The notes: a model not told the origin generated them from the sequence alone. Positions 29,354-43,275 are shown, counted from the first letter of the stretch. The stretch is 64,000 nucleotides of DNA from Methyloceanibacter superfactus (GCF_001723305.1 NZ_LPWF01000028.1:91252-155251); one strand, 5' to 3'. Numbers and translations are program-made.

Positions 29354-29866
29354 ATGCGTTTCCGTGGTGGGGTCGGCCACGCCTGCAAGCTCGCGGGTGT
29401 GCTCTTGGCGGTCGGTTTGGCGCTCGGCGCCTGTTCGAAGAGCCAGCAGCCGAAGGAATACGGTCTCGGGGGCGAGGGGCCGGCCACGCCGGGCAGCACC
29501 AGGGATTTCTCGAGCAATGTGGGCGACGTGGTCCACTTCCAGGTGGACAGCGCCCGGCTGACGGGCGAGGCGCAGAACATCCTGCGCAAACAGGTCCGCT
29601 GGCTCAACCAATACGGGCAATACACCGTGACCATCGAAGGTCATGCGGACGAGCGGGCAACGCGCGAATACAATCTCGCGCTCGGCGCTCAGCGGGCCAT
29701 GGCGGTGAAAGGCTTCCTGCTCAGCAACGGCCTCAGCGCCCGGCGGGTCAAGACCATCTCCTACGGCAAGGAGCGGCCGATCGCGGTGTGCGACGACATC
29801 TCCTGCTGGTCTCAGAACCGTCGTGCTCAGACGATCCTGAATGCGGGCGCGGTGGCCCGCTACTAG
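29354..29866 (+). CDS. pal: Peptidoglycan-associated lipoprotein Pal
   Basis: 170 residues. The signal peptide ends in the lipobox LGAC (ALGACSKSQ), so the Cys near residue 24 carries lipid in the outer membrane. The OmpA-like domain has VHFQVDSARLTGEAQNIL, GHADERATREYNLALGAQRA and a final QNRRAQTIL motif for peptidoglycan binding. Ribosome binding site GGGAG. It completes the Tol-Pal set of the window. Confidence 0.97.
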   Translation: MRFRGGVGHACKLAGVLLAVGLALGACSKSQQPKEYGLGGEGPATPGSTRDFSSNVGDVVHFQVDSARLTGEAQNILRKQVRWLNQYGQYTVTIEGHADERATREYNLALGAQRAMAVKGFLLSNGLSARRVKTISYGKERPIAVCDDISCWSQNRRAQTILNAGAVARY

Positions 29867-30015
29867 ACCTTGTCGCTGGACGGTTTGTGGGCCAAACACA
29901 CCTAAGTTTGGCCCCAAAGGGCCCGGCAAATGGACGCGTTCCGGCGGATTCGCCGCGGCTCGTGTCCATCGCCGCGTGAAGCTCCGCGCCGGTCCTGCTG
30001 ACAAGGTCGCAAATC

Positions 30016-31150
30016 GTGCTCCCATCGCTTCACATTTGGGGTCCCACACGGGGGACCCGCGTCCATCTCGCCGCGCTGGCGGTCTGTGTCCTGCTGGGTC
30101 TCGCGCCGGGCCGGGCGCTGGCGCAAGACGGCGGCGATCTCGATGCCCGCGTCGGCAAGCTTGAGACGGAGATCGCCGATCTCAAGGCCATGGTGGGGCG
30201 TCTGGAGGCGCTGGTCCGCGCCAAACCGAGCCTGGCGCCAGGGGTGTCGGGCGCCGCTCCAGCGGGCGATGGCGATCTCGACTCCCGCGTGAGCGTGATC
30301 GAGACGCAGATCGGGGCGCTCACCAATCAGATGGCCATGATGGGCGGCCAGATGGGTGGTCAGGCCGGCGGGGCCGATGCCACGCCACCGCCGCCGGCCG
30401 ATGTCGCTGCGGCGGAGGAGACGATGCCCCCGGCGCCCAAGTCTGACACCAGCAAGCCCGATATCGCGCCCGACGTCATGGAGGCTCTACGGGACGAGCC
30501 GGCACCGGCCGAGGCCGCGCCCAAATCAGCGCCCCTTGCGCCTCAGGCCGCGATTCCGCCGCAGGCCGACGACAGCGATCCGTCGAAGCCGCGCTGGTAT
30601 GGGCCAAGGGCCGGCGGACAACAGCCCGATGGACAACAGCCCGGCCAGGCGGAAGCCGACGATAACGCCCCCCAATCGATCCTGCCACCGTCCGCCACCG
30701 GCGCTGTGCCGGACGACGCGGCCCAAAGAGACGACTTGGCCAAGAGCCTTGCCGCGCTCCCCGACGGCGACGCCCAGGCGCTTTACGAGCAAGCCTACGG
30801 CGATCTTCTGCAGCGCGATTATCCGGCGGCCGAGACGGGCTTCGCCAAGGTGGTGAAGACCTATCCGAAGGATCCGCTGGCGGGCAGCGCGCAATATTGG
30901 GTCGGCGAGACCTATTACGTGCGCAAGCAATACAAGAAGGCGGCCGACAGCTTCCTCGCCGCCTACCGCAAATACTCCTCCAGCGACAAGGCGCCCGACA
31001 GCCTGCTCAAGCTCGGCATGTCGCTCGCGGCTCTCGGCCAGAAGGATGCCGCCTGTTCCACCTTTGCGGAGCTCAACGACAAATTCCCCGACATGCACGA
31101 TCATCTGCGCAATCAAGCCAAGGGCGAGGCAGACAAGGCTGGCTGCAAAT
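30016..31150 (+). CDS. cpoB: Tol-Pal system coordinator CpoB (YbgF)
   Basis: About 378 residues. A signal peptide (LAALAVCVLLGLAPGRALAQ) leads to a coiled coil (LDARVGKLETEIADLKAMVG), a long Pro/Ala/Gln-rich linker, and a C-terminal TPR domain (ALYEQAYGDLLQRDYPAAET through CSTFAELNDKFPD). The start is an ATT-preceded GTG-region start at 30016 in a frame open from upstream; the first residues LPSLHIWGPTRGT are not hydrophobic. The expected end is just after KAGCK; the frame then runs on to 31329 without similarity, so the stop was probably lost through an indel at the cpoB/tilS junction. Confidence 0.9.
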
Positions 31151-32494
31151 GCGCGCGGCGGACCGGTCTCGCGCCAAGAAGCGGACATGCTGTTTCAGCC
31201 GCTGTTGCGTTATGCCCGCGTGGCGCTCGCGGTGTCCGGCGGTCCGGACAGTCTGGCGTTGATGCATCTCGCGGCGCGCTGGCGTGCCGCGCGGAAGGAC
31301 GGTCCGGCGCTCTCCGTGTTCACGGTTGATCACGGCTTGCGTCCCGGCGCGCGTGACGAGGCGCTGATGGTCGGCCATGCCGCCGCGCTGTCGCTGCCGC
31401 ATACGATCCTCGCCTGGAAAAACCAAGGCGACGTCACCACGGGCGTGCAGGCCAGCGCGGACGGCGCGCTACGACCTGATGACGGCGGAGGCGGTCGCGC
31501 ACGACATCGGCGCGCTCGTCACCGCCCATCATCTGGACGATCAGGCCGAGACCTTCTTGATGCGGCTGAAGCGCGGCAGCGGCCTCGATGGTCTCGCCGC
31601 CATGGCCGAGACGGGGGCCTGGGCCCGCTCCCCTTGCTCCGGCCGCTGCTCGACGTGCCGAAGGCGCGGCTCGTCGCCAGCGCCGAGGTGGCGGGGCTCG
31701 CCTTCGCCGTCGATCCGAGCAACGCGGACCCTCGATTCGAACGCGCGCGTCTGCGCGGCGCCAACGATGCCTACGCCAAGCTCGGTCTGACGCCGGAAGC
31801 CCTGGCGCTGTCGGCGCGGCGCCTGCGGCGGGCCCGCGCGGCGCTCGACGAGGCGGCGCAAGAGCTTCTCTCCCGCCATGCCGAGACCAGCGATGCCGGC
31901 TATGCGGTCGTCGATTGGACGGCGCTCGCAACTTGCCCGGAGGAAATCGCCCTGCGGTCGCTGTCGCGCCTTCTGGCGTCGGTCGGCGGCAGCGAGGACC
32001 CGGTGCGCTTGGCCAAGCTCGAGGCGCTGTTCGCCGCGCTCCGCGAGCATCCCGACAAGGCTCATACGCTCGGCCGCTGCCGCATCGCGCCGCACGGCGA
32101 GGGGCGGCTCGGGATCTTCCGCGAGATGCGGCGGGACGGGCTACCGGTGCTCGAGCTCCATCCGGGCGAGGGGGCTCTATGGGACAATCGCTTCCGGGTC
32201 ACGCTTGGGACCGCCGCGCCGCGGACCCTTACGGTGCGGGCGCTTGGCGAGAGCGGCTGGCGTCAGCTCCGCGAGGCCGAGGCCCTGCCGGACTCGCTGC
32301 CGCGGCTCGCGGCCCGGGCGCTGCCGGCCTGCTGGCGCGGCGAAAGCCTATTGGGGCTGGCTGACTTCCGTCAGGCGCCTCAGTGCTCCACGCCTTGCTC
32401 GCGCCACGAAGCGCGCCTTGACTGCCAAGCAACGTTCCTGCGGGGGCCGATCCGAGAGCCGAGGCGGGACGCCGCAGCGATCCTAAGCCGTTGA
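31148..32494 (+). CDS. tilS: tRNA(Ile)-lysidine synthase TilS (frameshifted)
   Basis: TilS puts lysidine on the CAU anticodon of a minor isoleucine tRNA and is essential in most bacteria. The PP-loop motif is clear in [18 protein letters not shown], followed by [15 protein letters not shown] and, in a second frame, [20 protein letters not shown]. Shifts lie near 31465 and 31620, and another near the start, where cpoB and tilS probably overlap. From [13 protein letters not shown] onward the frame is intact. The exact start is uncertain; a later ATG ([12 protein letters not shown]) lies at 31188. Confidence 0.92.
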   Translation, partial: NARGGPVSRQEADMLFQPLLRYARVALAVSGGPDSLALMHLAARWRAARKDGPALSVFTVDHGLRPGARDEALMVGHAAALSLPHTILAWKNQGDVTTGVQASADGALRPDDGGGGRARHRRARHRPSSGRSGRDLLDAAEARQRPRWSRRHGRDGGLGPLPLLRPLLDVPKARLVASAEVAGLAFAVDPSNADPRFERARLRGANDAYAKLGLTPEALALSARRLRRARAALDEAAQELLSRHAETSDAGYAVVDWTALATCPEEIALRSLSRLLASVGGSEDPVRLAKLEALFAALREHPDKAHTLGRCRIAPHGEGRLGIFREMRRDGLPVLELHPGEGALWDNRFRVTLGTAAPRTLTVRALGESGWRQLREAEALPDSLPRLAARALPACWRGESLLGLADFRQAPQCSTPCSRHEARLDCQATFLRGPIREPRRDAAAILSR

Positions 32495-32525
32495 GGAAGC
32501 ATGCACCTCTTTGCGTTAGCTTTAC

Positions 32526-32554
32526 TTGGCAAAAGTCGTGCAGGTTCCTATGTT
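32526..32554 (+). promoter_or_regulatory. ftsH: Sigma-70-type promoter of ftsH
   Basis: TTGGCA (32526-32531), a 17-base spacer and TATGTT (32549-32554) lie about 95 bases before the ftsH start. The match and spacing are near ideal, and this is one of the few AT-rich spots in the region. It would let ftsH be expressed apart from the tol genes. Confidence 0.6.
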
Positions 32555-32648
32555 AACTGGGCTTACTGGCCATTCTGAGCCAGTTTTTCGGGGGCAACGC
32601 TCTTAACGCCGCGCGCCTCTCAGCCAAGCCGTCAGGTCAGGTCAGTTC

Positions 32649-34577
<1,929 letters not shown>

Positions 34578-34605
34578 ACACGGCTCTCCAAAGCATTTGA
34601 TTTGC

Positions 34606-34640
34606 GCATGCCCGGCCTTGTGCCGGGCATGTTGCTTTGT
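34606..34640 (+). terminator. Hairpin after ftsH
   Basis: CATGCCCGGC and GCCGGGCATG pair around CTTGT and are followed by the moderately T-rich TTGCTTTGT. It is a likely, though not perfect, terminator between ftsH and folP. Confidence 0.6.
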
Positions 34641-34654
34641 GCTAAGGCTCCCCC

Positions 34655-35737
34655 ATGGCTGAAAAGAATACGGCAGATGGGAAGCTCTATCTCCGGCCCA
34701 TCGGGTTTCTCTACGGACCGCCGGCCGACGCCGGCATCGAGGATGGCTTGGCGCTGCCTTTGGCGGGCGGGCCGATCGCCTTCACGTCCGCGGTCCTGAT
34801 CGAGGGCGATCCGACCAATTCGCGGCGGCGGCTGTTTCCCGTGAGCGCGCTGAAAGAGGTGCGCGACGCCGATCTCGGCGCGGCGCTTTCGCGCGTCACC
34901 GCGCAGCGGGCGCCCTTCGCCGGCTTAGACCTTAAACGCCCGGCGCTCATGGGCATCGTCAACGTCACCCCGGACAGCTTCTCCGACGGCGGTCTCTACG
35001 ACACCACCGAGGGCGCCATCACCCATGCGGCGGAGCTGGTGGAGGCGGGAGCCGACATCGTCGATGTCGGCGGCGAGTCGACGCGGCCGGGTTCCGACAG
35101 GGTCGAGGACGAGGCGGAGCGCGACCGGGTGGTGCCAGTGCTGGACGGGCTCAAGGGCATCCACGCCGTCATCTCCATCGATACGCGGAAAGCGCCTGTG
35201 GCACGGGCGGCGGCGGAAGCCGGCGCCAAGATCCTCAATGACGTGTCGGCGCTCACCCACGACCCGGCCTGTCTGGACGTGGCCGTGGAGGCGGGACTCG
35301 ATCTGGTGCTGATGCATGCCCAAGGCGAGCCCAAGACGATGCAGGACGACCCCACTTACGACGACGTGGTGCTCGAGGTGTTCGACTATCTAGAGGCGCG
35401 CATCGAAGCTTGCGTGGCCGCCGGCATCGACCGCTCCCGCATCGCCGCCGATCCGGGTCTCGGCTTCGGCAAGACGCTCGCCCACAATCTCGCTTTGCTC
35501 GCCAATCTCAGCGTGTTCCACGGCCTGGGCGTGCCGCTCCTGGTCGGCGCCTCGCGCAAACGCTTCATCGGCGGGGTGGGCCAGGGCCGCGATCCCCGGT
35601 CGCGGGAGCCGGGTAGCCAGGCGGCGGCGATCGCGTCGGCCGCGCAAGGGGTGCAGATGTTGCGGGTCCATGACGTGGCGGGCAGCCGCCAGGCGCTGGA
35701 TGTTTGGCGCGCGAGCATGTTCGGCACTGAAAATTAA
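34655..35737 (+). CDS. folP: Dihydropteroate synthase
   Basis: 360 residues; the enzyme joins p-aminobenzoate to the pterin in folate synthesis and is the sulfonamide target. The family motifs are MGIVNVTPDSFSDGG (about residue 98), GGESTRPGSD, SIDTRKAPVA and LLVGASRKRFIGG near the end. An N-terminal extension of about 90 residues before the barrel (YLRPIGFLYGPPADAGIEDG) is found in other alphaproteobacterial FolP proteins. The frame is intact. Confidence 0.96.
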   Translation: MAEKNTADGKLYLRPIGFLYGPPADAGIEDGLALPLAGGPIAFTSAVLIEGDPTNSRRRLFPVSALKEVRDADLGAALSRVTAQRAPFAGLDLKRPALMGIVNVTPDSFSDGGLYDTTEGAITHAAELVEAGADIVDVGGESTRPGSDRVEDEAERDRVVPVLDGLKGIHAVISIDTRKAPVARAAAEAGAKILNDVSALTHDPACLDVAVEAGLDLVLMHAQGEPKTMQDDPTYDDVVLEVFDYLEARIEACVAAGIDRSRIAADPGLGFGKTLAHNLALLANLSVFHGLGVPLLVGASRKRFIGGVGQGRDPRSREPGSQAAAIASAAQGVQMLRVHDVAGSRQALDVWRASMFGTEN

Positions 35738-35895
35738 GGCAAATTTCACGCCGCGCTTAGACTGGCCGTGTAATTTTTGCTTACATTTTTTGAACGCAAG
35801 CAGGCTATGAGGAGGCGCATAATCCGATGTCGCGCCAGGCAAATCCAAAAACGGGGAATGCGCCGTCTGGCGGCGTAGACGGGGGAAGTACCGGG

Positions 35896-37245
35896 ATGGC
35901 TCGCAAGTTTTTTGGCACGGATGGTATCCGTGGCAGCGCCAATTCCTATCCGATGACCTCGGAGGTGGCGCTGAAGGTCGGCATGGCCGCCGGCAAGGTT
36001 TTCACCAATGGCTCGTACCGCCACCGCGTGGTGATCGGCAAGGACACGCGTCTGTCCGGCTACATGATCGAGTCCGCGCTGGTGTCCGGCTTCACCGCCA
36101 TGGGCATGGACGTGTTCCAGCTCGGCCCGATGCCGACGCCCGCCGTCGCCATGCTGACCCGCTCGCTTCGCGCCGATCTCGGCGTGATGATCTCCGCCTC
36201 GCACAATCCTTTCATCGACAACGGCATCAAGCTGTTCGGACCGGACGGCTACAAGCTTTCCGACGAGACCGAGGAAGAGATCGAGAAGCTGATGGAGGGC
36301 GACCTCACCGAGTTGCTCGCCCCGCCGGAGAAGATCGGCCGCGCGACCCGCATCGACAGCGCGCGGGAGCGCTATATCGAATTCGCCAAGCGCACCCTGC
36401 CCAAGAATCTGCGCTTCGACGGCATCCGGGTGGTGATCGATTGCGCCAACGGCGCCGGTTACAAGGTGGCGCCGGAAGCCCTATGGGAGCTCGGCGCGAG
36501 GGTGATCAAGATCGGCGTCGATCCGAACGGTCTCAACATCAATAAGGATTGCGGGTCGACGGCGCCGCATGCCCTGATCCGCAAGGTCCAAGAAGTGCGC
36601 GCCGATATCGGCATCGCGCTCGACGGCGACGCGGACCGCGTGGTCATCGTCGACGAGAAGGGCTGCATCATCGACGGCGACCAGTTGATGGCGGTCATCG
36701 CCGAGTTCTGGCTCAGGCGCGGACGGCTCGCCGGCGGCGGCGTGGTCGCCACGGTGATGTCCAATCTCGGACTGGAGCGCTATCTTGAGGATCTCGGCCT
36801 CGGCCTGACCCGCACGCCGGTCGGCGACCGCTACGTGGTCGAGCATATGCGCCAGCACGGCTACAATGTCGGCGGCGAGCAGTCCGGCCATATCGTGCTG
36901 TCGGACTTCTCCACCACCGGCGATGGCCTGGTCACGGCCTTGCAGATCCTGGCCGTGGTCGCCCAGAGCGGCAAGCCGGTGAGCGAGGTGTGCAACCGCT
37001 TCGAGCCGCTGCCGCAGATCCTGGAGAATGTCCGCTACAAGAATGGCCAGCCCCTCGACAATGTGGGGGTGCAGCGGGCGATCAACGACGGCAAGTCCAA
37101 GCTCGGCAAGGCCGGACGCCTGGTCATCCGTCCTTCGGGCACGGAGCCGGTGATTCGGGTCATGGCCGAGGGCGACGACGCGGGGCTGGTGAAGACCGTG
37201 GTTTCGGACATCGTCCACGCCCTGTCGGATGCCGCCGCGGCCTAG
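35896..37245 (+). CDS. glmM: Phosphoglucosamine mutase
   Basis: 449 residues from [16 protein letters not shown], preceded by GGGGGAAG; a longer in-frame start at 35827 adds 23 unrelated residues. GlmM turns glucosamine-6-phosphate into glucosamine-1-phosphate for the cell wall and LPS. The phosphoserine is in [13 protein letters not shown], the metal loop in [13 protein letters not shown], the sugar loop in [12 protein letters not shown] and the phosphate site in [12 protein letters not shown]. The frame is intact. Confidence 0.98.
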   Translation: MARKFFGTDGIRGSANSYPMTSEVALKVGMAAGKVFTNGSYRHRVVIGKDTRLSGYMIESALVSGFTAMGMDVFQLGPMPTPAVAMLTRSLRADLGVMISASHNPFIDNGIKLFGPDGYKLSDETEEEIEKLMEGDLTELLAPPEKIGRATRIDSARERYIEFAKRTLPKNLRFDGIRVVIDCANGAGYKVAPEALWELGARVIKIGVDPNGLNINKDCGSTAPHALIRKVQEVRADIGIALDGDADRVVIVDEKGCIIDGDQLMAVIAEFWLRRGRLAGGGVVATVMSNLGLERYLEDLGLGLTRTPVGDRYVVEHMRQHGYNVGGEQSGHIVLSDFSTTGDGLVTALQILAVVAQSGKPVSEVCNRFEPLPQILENVRYKNGQPLDNVGVQRAINDGKSKLGKAGRLVIRPSGTEPVIRVMAEGDDAGLVKTVVSDIVHALSDAAAA

Positions 37246-37472
37246 GCTGCGGTTTCCTGGCAATCTAAAAGACTAACGTTTTCAGGAAGTTGCCGCTCGC
37301 CAGAGCCACGCGCCCGGCGTCTTGTGGCTGGCACGCCACAGCTGTCCCGTCCTGGGACCGCGCTTAGGAGTCCATTAACCAATCCCGCCGATAGTCGCCC
37401 TCATGAGACAGCCAGCGTGACCTGAGCCGCAGGTCATTGGATCGCCAGGCTGCAGTCAGAAGGGGTAATCAG

Positions 37473-38327
37473 ATGGGACAGACTCGCTCATTCATTCTCG
37501 GCGTTGCCGCGCTGGTCCTAGGCCAGACGGCGAGCGCCTATGCCGCCGATCTCGGTCTTCCGCCGCCGCCGCCGCTCGAATATCCCGCGCCTTGCGTGGG
37601 CTGCACGGGGCCGGTCTACCTGAAGGGCTTTATCGGCGGCGCCAACCCCAATGTCGGCGACATCAGCACGGAGCTTTTCCAGTTCAATGACTTCGAAGTC
37701 TTCCACGAAGACATCAAGAGCTCGCCGTTCTTCGGCGTCGGCATCGGCTACGAGTTCAACACTTGGCTCCGCTTCGATGTCACCGGTGAATATCGCGGCA
37801 AGTCGCTGTTCATCGCTCAGGATCGCTATCCGGGCGGCAACGGCACCTTCAGCCGAGCCAGCAACGACGCCGACGGCACCTTCCTGCCGGGCACCAACGA
37901 ATATACCGCCGACATCGAGAGCTGGGTCGGCCTGGCCAACGCCTATATCGACCTCGGCACCTATATGTGCATCACGCCTTATGTCGGCGGCGGTATCGGT
38001 ATGGCTTCGGTCTCCGTGCTCGGCCTCAAGGACGTCAACGTGCCGAATGGTGGTGTCGCCTATGGCGCCGATCACACCGAGACGAATTTCGCCTGGGCCG
38101 TCTACGGCGGTCTCGCCTATGACGTGAACCCGTCCGTCACGCTCGACCTGTCCTACCGCTACACCGATCTCGGCAACGCGCGGTCGGGGACGGTGACGTC
38201 CTACGACAACACCAGCTCCTACGCCGGCGTGGACATCGACGACATCACGTCTCACGACGTCATGCTCGGCGTGCGCTGGAAGCTCGGACATCAGCCGGCA
38301 GCGCCGATGCCGGTGGCCTTCAAGTAG
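37473..38327 (+). CDS. Outer-membrane beta-barrel protein (Omp25/31-like)
   Basis: 284 residues from MGQTRSFILG with an AAGGGG site. The signal peptide (LGVAALVLGQTASAYA) is followed by a Pro-rich stretch (LGLPPPPPLEY) and alternating beta strands such as YLKGFIGGANPNVGD, WLRFDVTGEYRG, VTLDLSYRYTDLG and a last strand DVMLGVRWKLG. Eight or so strands are expected. Proteins of this kind are abundant structural porin-like proteins in Hyphomicrobiales. A strong terminator follows. Confidence 0.88.
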   Translation: MGQTRSFILGVAALVLGQTASAYAADLGLPPPPPLEYPAPCVGCTGPVYLKGFIGGANPNVGDISTELFQFNDFEVFHEDIKSSPFFGVGIGYEFNTWLRFDVTGEYRGKSLFIAQDRYPGGNGTFSRASNDADGTFLPGTNEYTADIESWVGLANAYIDLGTYMCITPYVGGGIGMASVSVLGLKDVNVPNGGVAYGADHTETNFAWAVYGGLAYDVNPSVTLDLSYRYTDLGNARSGTVTSYDNTSSYAGVDIDDITSHDVMLGVRWKLGHQPAAPMPVAFK

Positions 38328-38357
38328 ACCCATCCACCACAGCCGACTGCTAGCCTT

Positions 38358-38390
38358 AACCGCCCGTCTTCCCGACGGGCGGTTTTTTCT
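38358..38390 (+). terminator. Intrinsic terminator of the barrel-protein gene
   Basis: AACCGCCCGTC and GACGGGCGGTT pair around TTCCC and are followed by TTTT. It is a textbook Rho-independent terminator, placed about 30 bases after the stop. Confidence 0.92.
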
Positions 38391-38488
38391 TGAGCGGCGG
38401 ACCGGCGGCGCGCTCTTGACGGGCATATGCGCCGCTCGTATGGGCATCTCCACATGCGAGCCTCGTCTCGTTCCTTCAGGAGACTGCC

Positions 38489-39664
38489 GTGACCCTGCCG
38501 CCAAAGCCGGCGCTACGCCCCGCCAATCCGCGCTTTTCCTCCGGCCCTTGCACCAAACGGCCGGGCTGGACGCCGGAGGCGCTGAACGGCGCGCTGCTCG
38601 GGCGCAATCATCGCCAGCCGGAGACCAAGGCGCGCATCGAGGCGGCGCTGCTCAAGACCCGCGACTTGCTCGAATTGCCTGACGACTATCGCGTGGCGCT
38701 GGTGCCGGCTTCGGACACGGGCGCGGTGGAGATGGCGCTGTGGTCGTTGCTGGGGCCGCGCGGCGTCGACGTGCTCGCCTGGGAGGCCTTCAGCCGCGAC
38801 TGGGTGACCGATATCCTCGACGAGTTGAGGCTCACCGACGTCCGTCCGCTGCTGGCGGCCTATGGCAGTCTGCCCGACCTTTCCGAAGTGGATTTCGACC
38901 GCGACGTGGTGTTCGCCTGGAACGGCACCACCTCCGGCGTGCGCGTGCCGAACGCCGACTGGATCGCGGCCGACCGCAAGGGTCTCACCATCTGCGACGC
39001 CACCTCCGCCGTGTTCGCCCAAGACCTCGATTGGCGGAAGCTCGATGCGACCACCTATTCCTGGCAAAAAGTGCTGGGCGGCGAGGCGCAGCACGGCATG
39101 CTGATCCTGTCTCCGCGCGCGATCGAGCGGCTCGAGAGCTACGCGCCGCCCTGGCCGCTGCCGAAGCTGTTCCGCCTGACCAAGAACGGCAAGGTGATGG
39201 ACGATCTGTTCGAGGGCTCGACCATCAACACGCCGTCCATGCTGTGCCTCGAGGACTATATGGACGCGCTCGCCTTTGTCGAAAGCGTGGGCGGGCTCAA
39301 GGGCACCATGGCCCGGGCCGACGCCAACGCGGCGGTGATCGCCGACTGGGTCGCCAAGACGCCTTGGGTGGAGTTCATGGCGCGGGCGCCCGAGACCCGC
39401 TCGAACACGTCCGTCTGCCTCAGGATCGCCGATTCCGAGATCGCGGCGCTGCCGCCGGAGGCGCGCGATGCCTTCCCGCGGTCCATGGCGGCGCGGCTCA
39501 GCCGGGAGGACGTAGCCAAGGACATCGCGTCCTATCGCGATGCGCCGGCGGGCTTGCGCATCTGGACCGGGGCCACGGTGGAGAGATCGGACGTCGAGGC
39601 GCTAATGCCCTGGCTCGACTGGGCCTTCGCTTGCGAGAAAGCGGCGTTAGCCAAGGCGGCCTAA
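38489..39664 (+). CDS. serC: Phosphoserine aminotransferase, alphaproteobacterial type
   Basis: 391 residues, a PLP enzyme of serine synthesis. The start RFSSGPCTKRPGWTPEAL is typical of the alpha-type SerC, and the PLP lysine lies in TYSWQKVLGGEAQHGM. LRIWTGATVERSDVEALMPW near the end is conserved. The frame is intact. The usual partner serA does not follow; purA does, after a terminator. Confidence 0.96.
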   Translation: MTLPPKPALRPANPRFSSGPCTKRPGWTPEALNGALLGRNHRQPETKARIEAALLKTRDLLELPDDYRVALVPASDTGAVEMALWSLLGPRGVDVLAWEAFSRDWVTDILDELRLTDVRPLLAAYGSLPDLSEVDFDRDVVFAWNGTTSGVRVPNADWIAADRKGLTICDATSAVFAQDLDWRKLDATTYSWQKVLGGEAQHGMLILSPRAIERLESYAPPWPLPKLFRLTKNGKVMDDLFEGSTINTPSMLCLEDYMDALAFVESVGGLKGTMARADANAAVIADWVAKTPWVEFMARAPETRSNTSVCLRIADSEIAALPPEARDAFPRSMAARLSREDVAKDIASYRDAPAGLRIWTGATVERSDVEALMPWLDWAFACEKAALAKAA

Positions 39665-39713
39665 GCCGCCAGGGAAGGCTCGCATCGGGCGGGCGGCCAC
39701 GCTATAACGGGAC

Positions 39714-39745
39714 ACGGCCCCGCGCTCTTTCGGGGCCGTTTCTGC
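39714..39745 (+). terminator. Terminator between serC and purA
   Basis: ACGGCCCC and GGGGCCGT pair around a nine-base loop and are followed by TTCT. It is a good hairpin with a short T-tract. Confidence 0.75.
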
Positions 39746-39775
39746 GTCTAACTCCAGGATTTAGAGGATTTCATA

Positions 39776-41068
<1,293 letters not shown>

Positions 41069-41076
41069 GCTTCGTC

Positions 41077-41848
41077 ATGGCTGACGCGAAATATCCCTGG
41101 AAATTGGTGTGGATCACCGGCGCCTCCGGGGCCATCTGCGGCGAGATCGCCCGGCGGTTGGCCGCCGCCGGCGTGACTGTGGCCGCCACGGCGCGGCCGA
41201 GCGACCGGCTCGACAAGCTCGGCCGCTTCGGAGAACATCAAAGCCTTCCCGGCGGACGTGCTTGACGCCGATGCGCTGAAAGCGTGCGCCGCCAAGGTCG
41301 AGGCCGACCTCGGCCCCATCGACATGGTGCTGCTGGGGGCGGGCATGTATGTGCCGTTCGACATCCGCAATATCGATGTCGACGGCTTCCACAAGACGAT
41401 GGCGCTCAACGTGGACGGTGTGATCAACGGCGTGGCCGCCGTGCTGCCGTCGATGCTGGCGCGCCGCCAAGGCCATGTCGCCATCATGGGCTCGCTGTTC
41501 GGCTATGCGGGCTGGCCGGGGAACGGCAGCTACGGGGCGAGCAAGGCGGCGGTGATCAATCTCGCCGAGAGCCTGAAACTCGAGCTCAAAGGCACCGGCG
41601 TCGACGTGACCATTATCAATCCGGGCTTCGTCGATACGCCGCTCAACGCCGCTTACGACCCGAAGAAGAAGCTGTTCGTCATGAAGACGGAGCGCTGCGC
41701 GCGGAAGATCCTCGAGAAGCTGCCGAACCGCCCTTACGAGATCGCCTTCCCGCCGCAGGTCGAGGGCTTCCTGAAGACGGTGCGCAACATGCCGCGCAGC
41801 CTGTCCTTCCCGCTGGTGCGCTGGTTCATCAAGTCCATGGGTGCTTAG
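41077..41848 (+). CDS. Short-chain dehydrogenase/reductase (frameshifted)
   Basis: About 257 residues. The cofactor motif TGASGAICGEIA is near the start (the classical TGxxxGxG has Ile-Cys here), and the catalytic set is Ser in IMGSLFGYAG and the YGASK motif in GSYGASKAAVINLAESL. A shift near 41231 separates the first 52 residues from the rest; the other frame reads NIKAFPADVLDADALK. The substrate is unknown. It starts 8 bases after purA. Confidence 0.9.
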
Positions 41849-41970
41849 GCCAAATTGTACCCATTCGCTTGAAGCCTCCTTCATCTGGCTAGGAAACGAT
41901 CGTCGTCCCCGCGCAACCGTGAAGTCGGCCGCGCGTTTTTCGGCTTCTCAAGACGTAGGAGATCCTGGCG

Positions 41971-42213
41971 ATGAAATATCTTGGTAGTGCCGTTCTGGCG
42001 TTGGGCGTCGTGGCTTTTGCGACCACGGCCTCGGCCGCGGTGGTGTGCAACGGCGACGGCGATTGCTGGCGGGTCAAGCGGACCCATGAGTATCCCGCAG
42101 GCGTGAACCTCAACATCTATGGTGACGAGTGGGAGCCGGGCGCCGGCTATCGCTGGCGCGAGCCGGGCGAGGGCCGCGGTTATTACCGTGGTGGCGTCTG
42201 GATCGGCTTCTAG
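41971..42213 (+). CDS. Small secreted hypothetical protein, 80 residues
   Basis: A signal peptide (LGSAVLALGVVAFATTASAA) is followed by a short mature part with two Cys (VVCNGDGDCWRVK) and an aromatic Gly-rich C-terminus (YRWREPGEGRGYYRGGVWIG). The ribosome binding site TAGGAGA is good. Similar small proteins with the GYRWREPGEGRGYW-type ending are common in Hyphomicrobiales and have no known function. It has its own terminator. Confidence 0.8.
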   Translation: MKYLGSAVLALGVVAFATTASAAVVCNGDGDCWRVKRTHEYPAGVNLNIYGDEWEPGAGYRWREPGEGRGYYRGGVWIGF

Positions 42214-42240
42214 ACCTCAAAGAACATCGAGACCATCATG

Positions 42241-42271
42241 AGAGGCGCCGGGACCGTACGGCGCCTCTTTT
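42241..42271 (+). terminator. Intrinsic terminator
   Basis: AGAGGCGCCG and CGGCGCCTCT pair around an eight-base loop and are followed by TTT. It can serve both the small secreted protein gene and the convergent aldo/keto reductase gene. Confidence 0.85.
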
Positions 42272-42290
42272 GCTGTGCGGGTATGGACGA

Positions 42291-43275
42291 CTAGGCTGCC
42301 TTGGTACGCGCCGGCGCCATGAATTCTGGGCCGACAGGCTCCTTCACCGTCTCATCGAGAATCTTGTCGATCTCTTTCATGGTGGCATTGTCGATGTGCC
42401 AGCCCATGACGTCGCCGATGGCGTCGAGCTGCGATGGCTTGCGCGCGCCCCAGAGCGCGATGGTGTCGCCGCGATCGAGAAGCCAGCGCACGGCAAGCGC
42501 CAGCACCGATTTGCCGAACTTGTCCTTGGCCAGCGCATCGAGCTTGGCGACGGCGGCGAGATATTGCGCGCGGCGCGGCGCCTTGAACTTCGGGTCGTTG
42601 TTGCGCAGATCGTCCCCGTCGAATGTCGTCTTGGCCGTGATCTTGCCGCTGAGCAGACCGCGGCACAGGGCGCCATAGGCGAGCACGACGATGTCATGCT
42701 TCTTGGCGTACGGCAGCACGTCGTCCTCGATGCCGCGCTCGAACAGATTGTAGGGCGGCTGGATGGTGGCGAGCGGCGCTTCCTTCAAAAAGCGGTCCAT
42801 GTGCTCCGGCGCGAAATTGCTGACGCCGATGGCGCGGATCTTCCCGTCGCGCCGAAAGCCCTCGAGCGTCTTCGCCGTCTGCTCGAAGGCCGTCGCTTCG
42901 TCGGGCCAGTGGATTTGATAGATGTCGATGACATCGGTCTTGAGCCGCCGGAGCGAGTCTTCGAGCTCTTTCTCAAGCCGCGCCGGCTTCGAATTGCGGA
43001 CGATCCCTTCGCCGCTCCAATCGAGTCCGGCCTTGGTGGCGATCAGGACTTTGTCGCGCCGGCCTTCCAGGGCTCGGCCCACGATCTCCTCGGACTGCCC
43101 GAAGCCATAGACGGGCGCGGTGTCGATGAGATTGATGCCGCGATCGAGGGCGTGATGAATGGTGGCGATCGCATCTTTTTCCTCGGTGCCGCCCCACATC
43201 CAGCCGCCAATGGCCCAGGTGCCGAGCGCGATGCGCGAGCTCGAAGGGCAAGCCGGCGATTTTCAAGCGTTCCAT
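42291..43275 (-). CDS. Aldo/keto reductase (frameshifted near the start)
   Basis: About 328 residues. The start MERLKIAGLPFEL is in one frame and continues, after a shift near 43235, as IALGTWAIGGWMWGGTEEKD. The catalytic tetrad is present: Asp and Tyr in NLIDTAPVYGFGQSEE, Lys in VLIATKAGLDW and His in IYQIHWPD. The NADPH-binding end SKPSQLDAI-like segment reads WGARKPSQLDAIGD. The family reduces aldehydes and ketones; the substrate is unknown. Confidence 0.92.
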
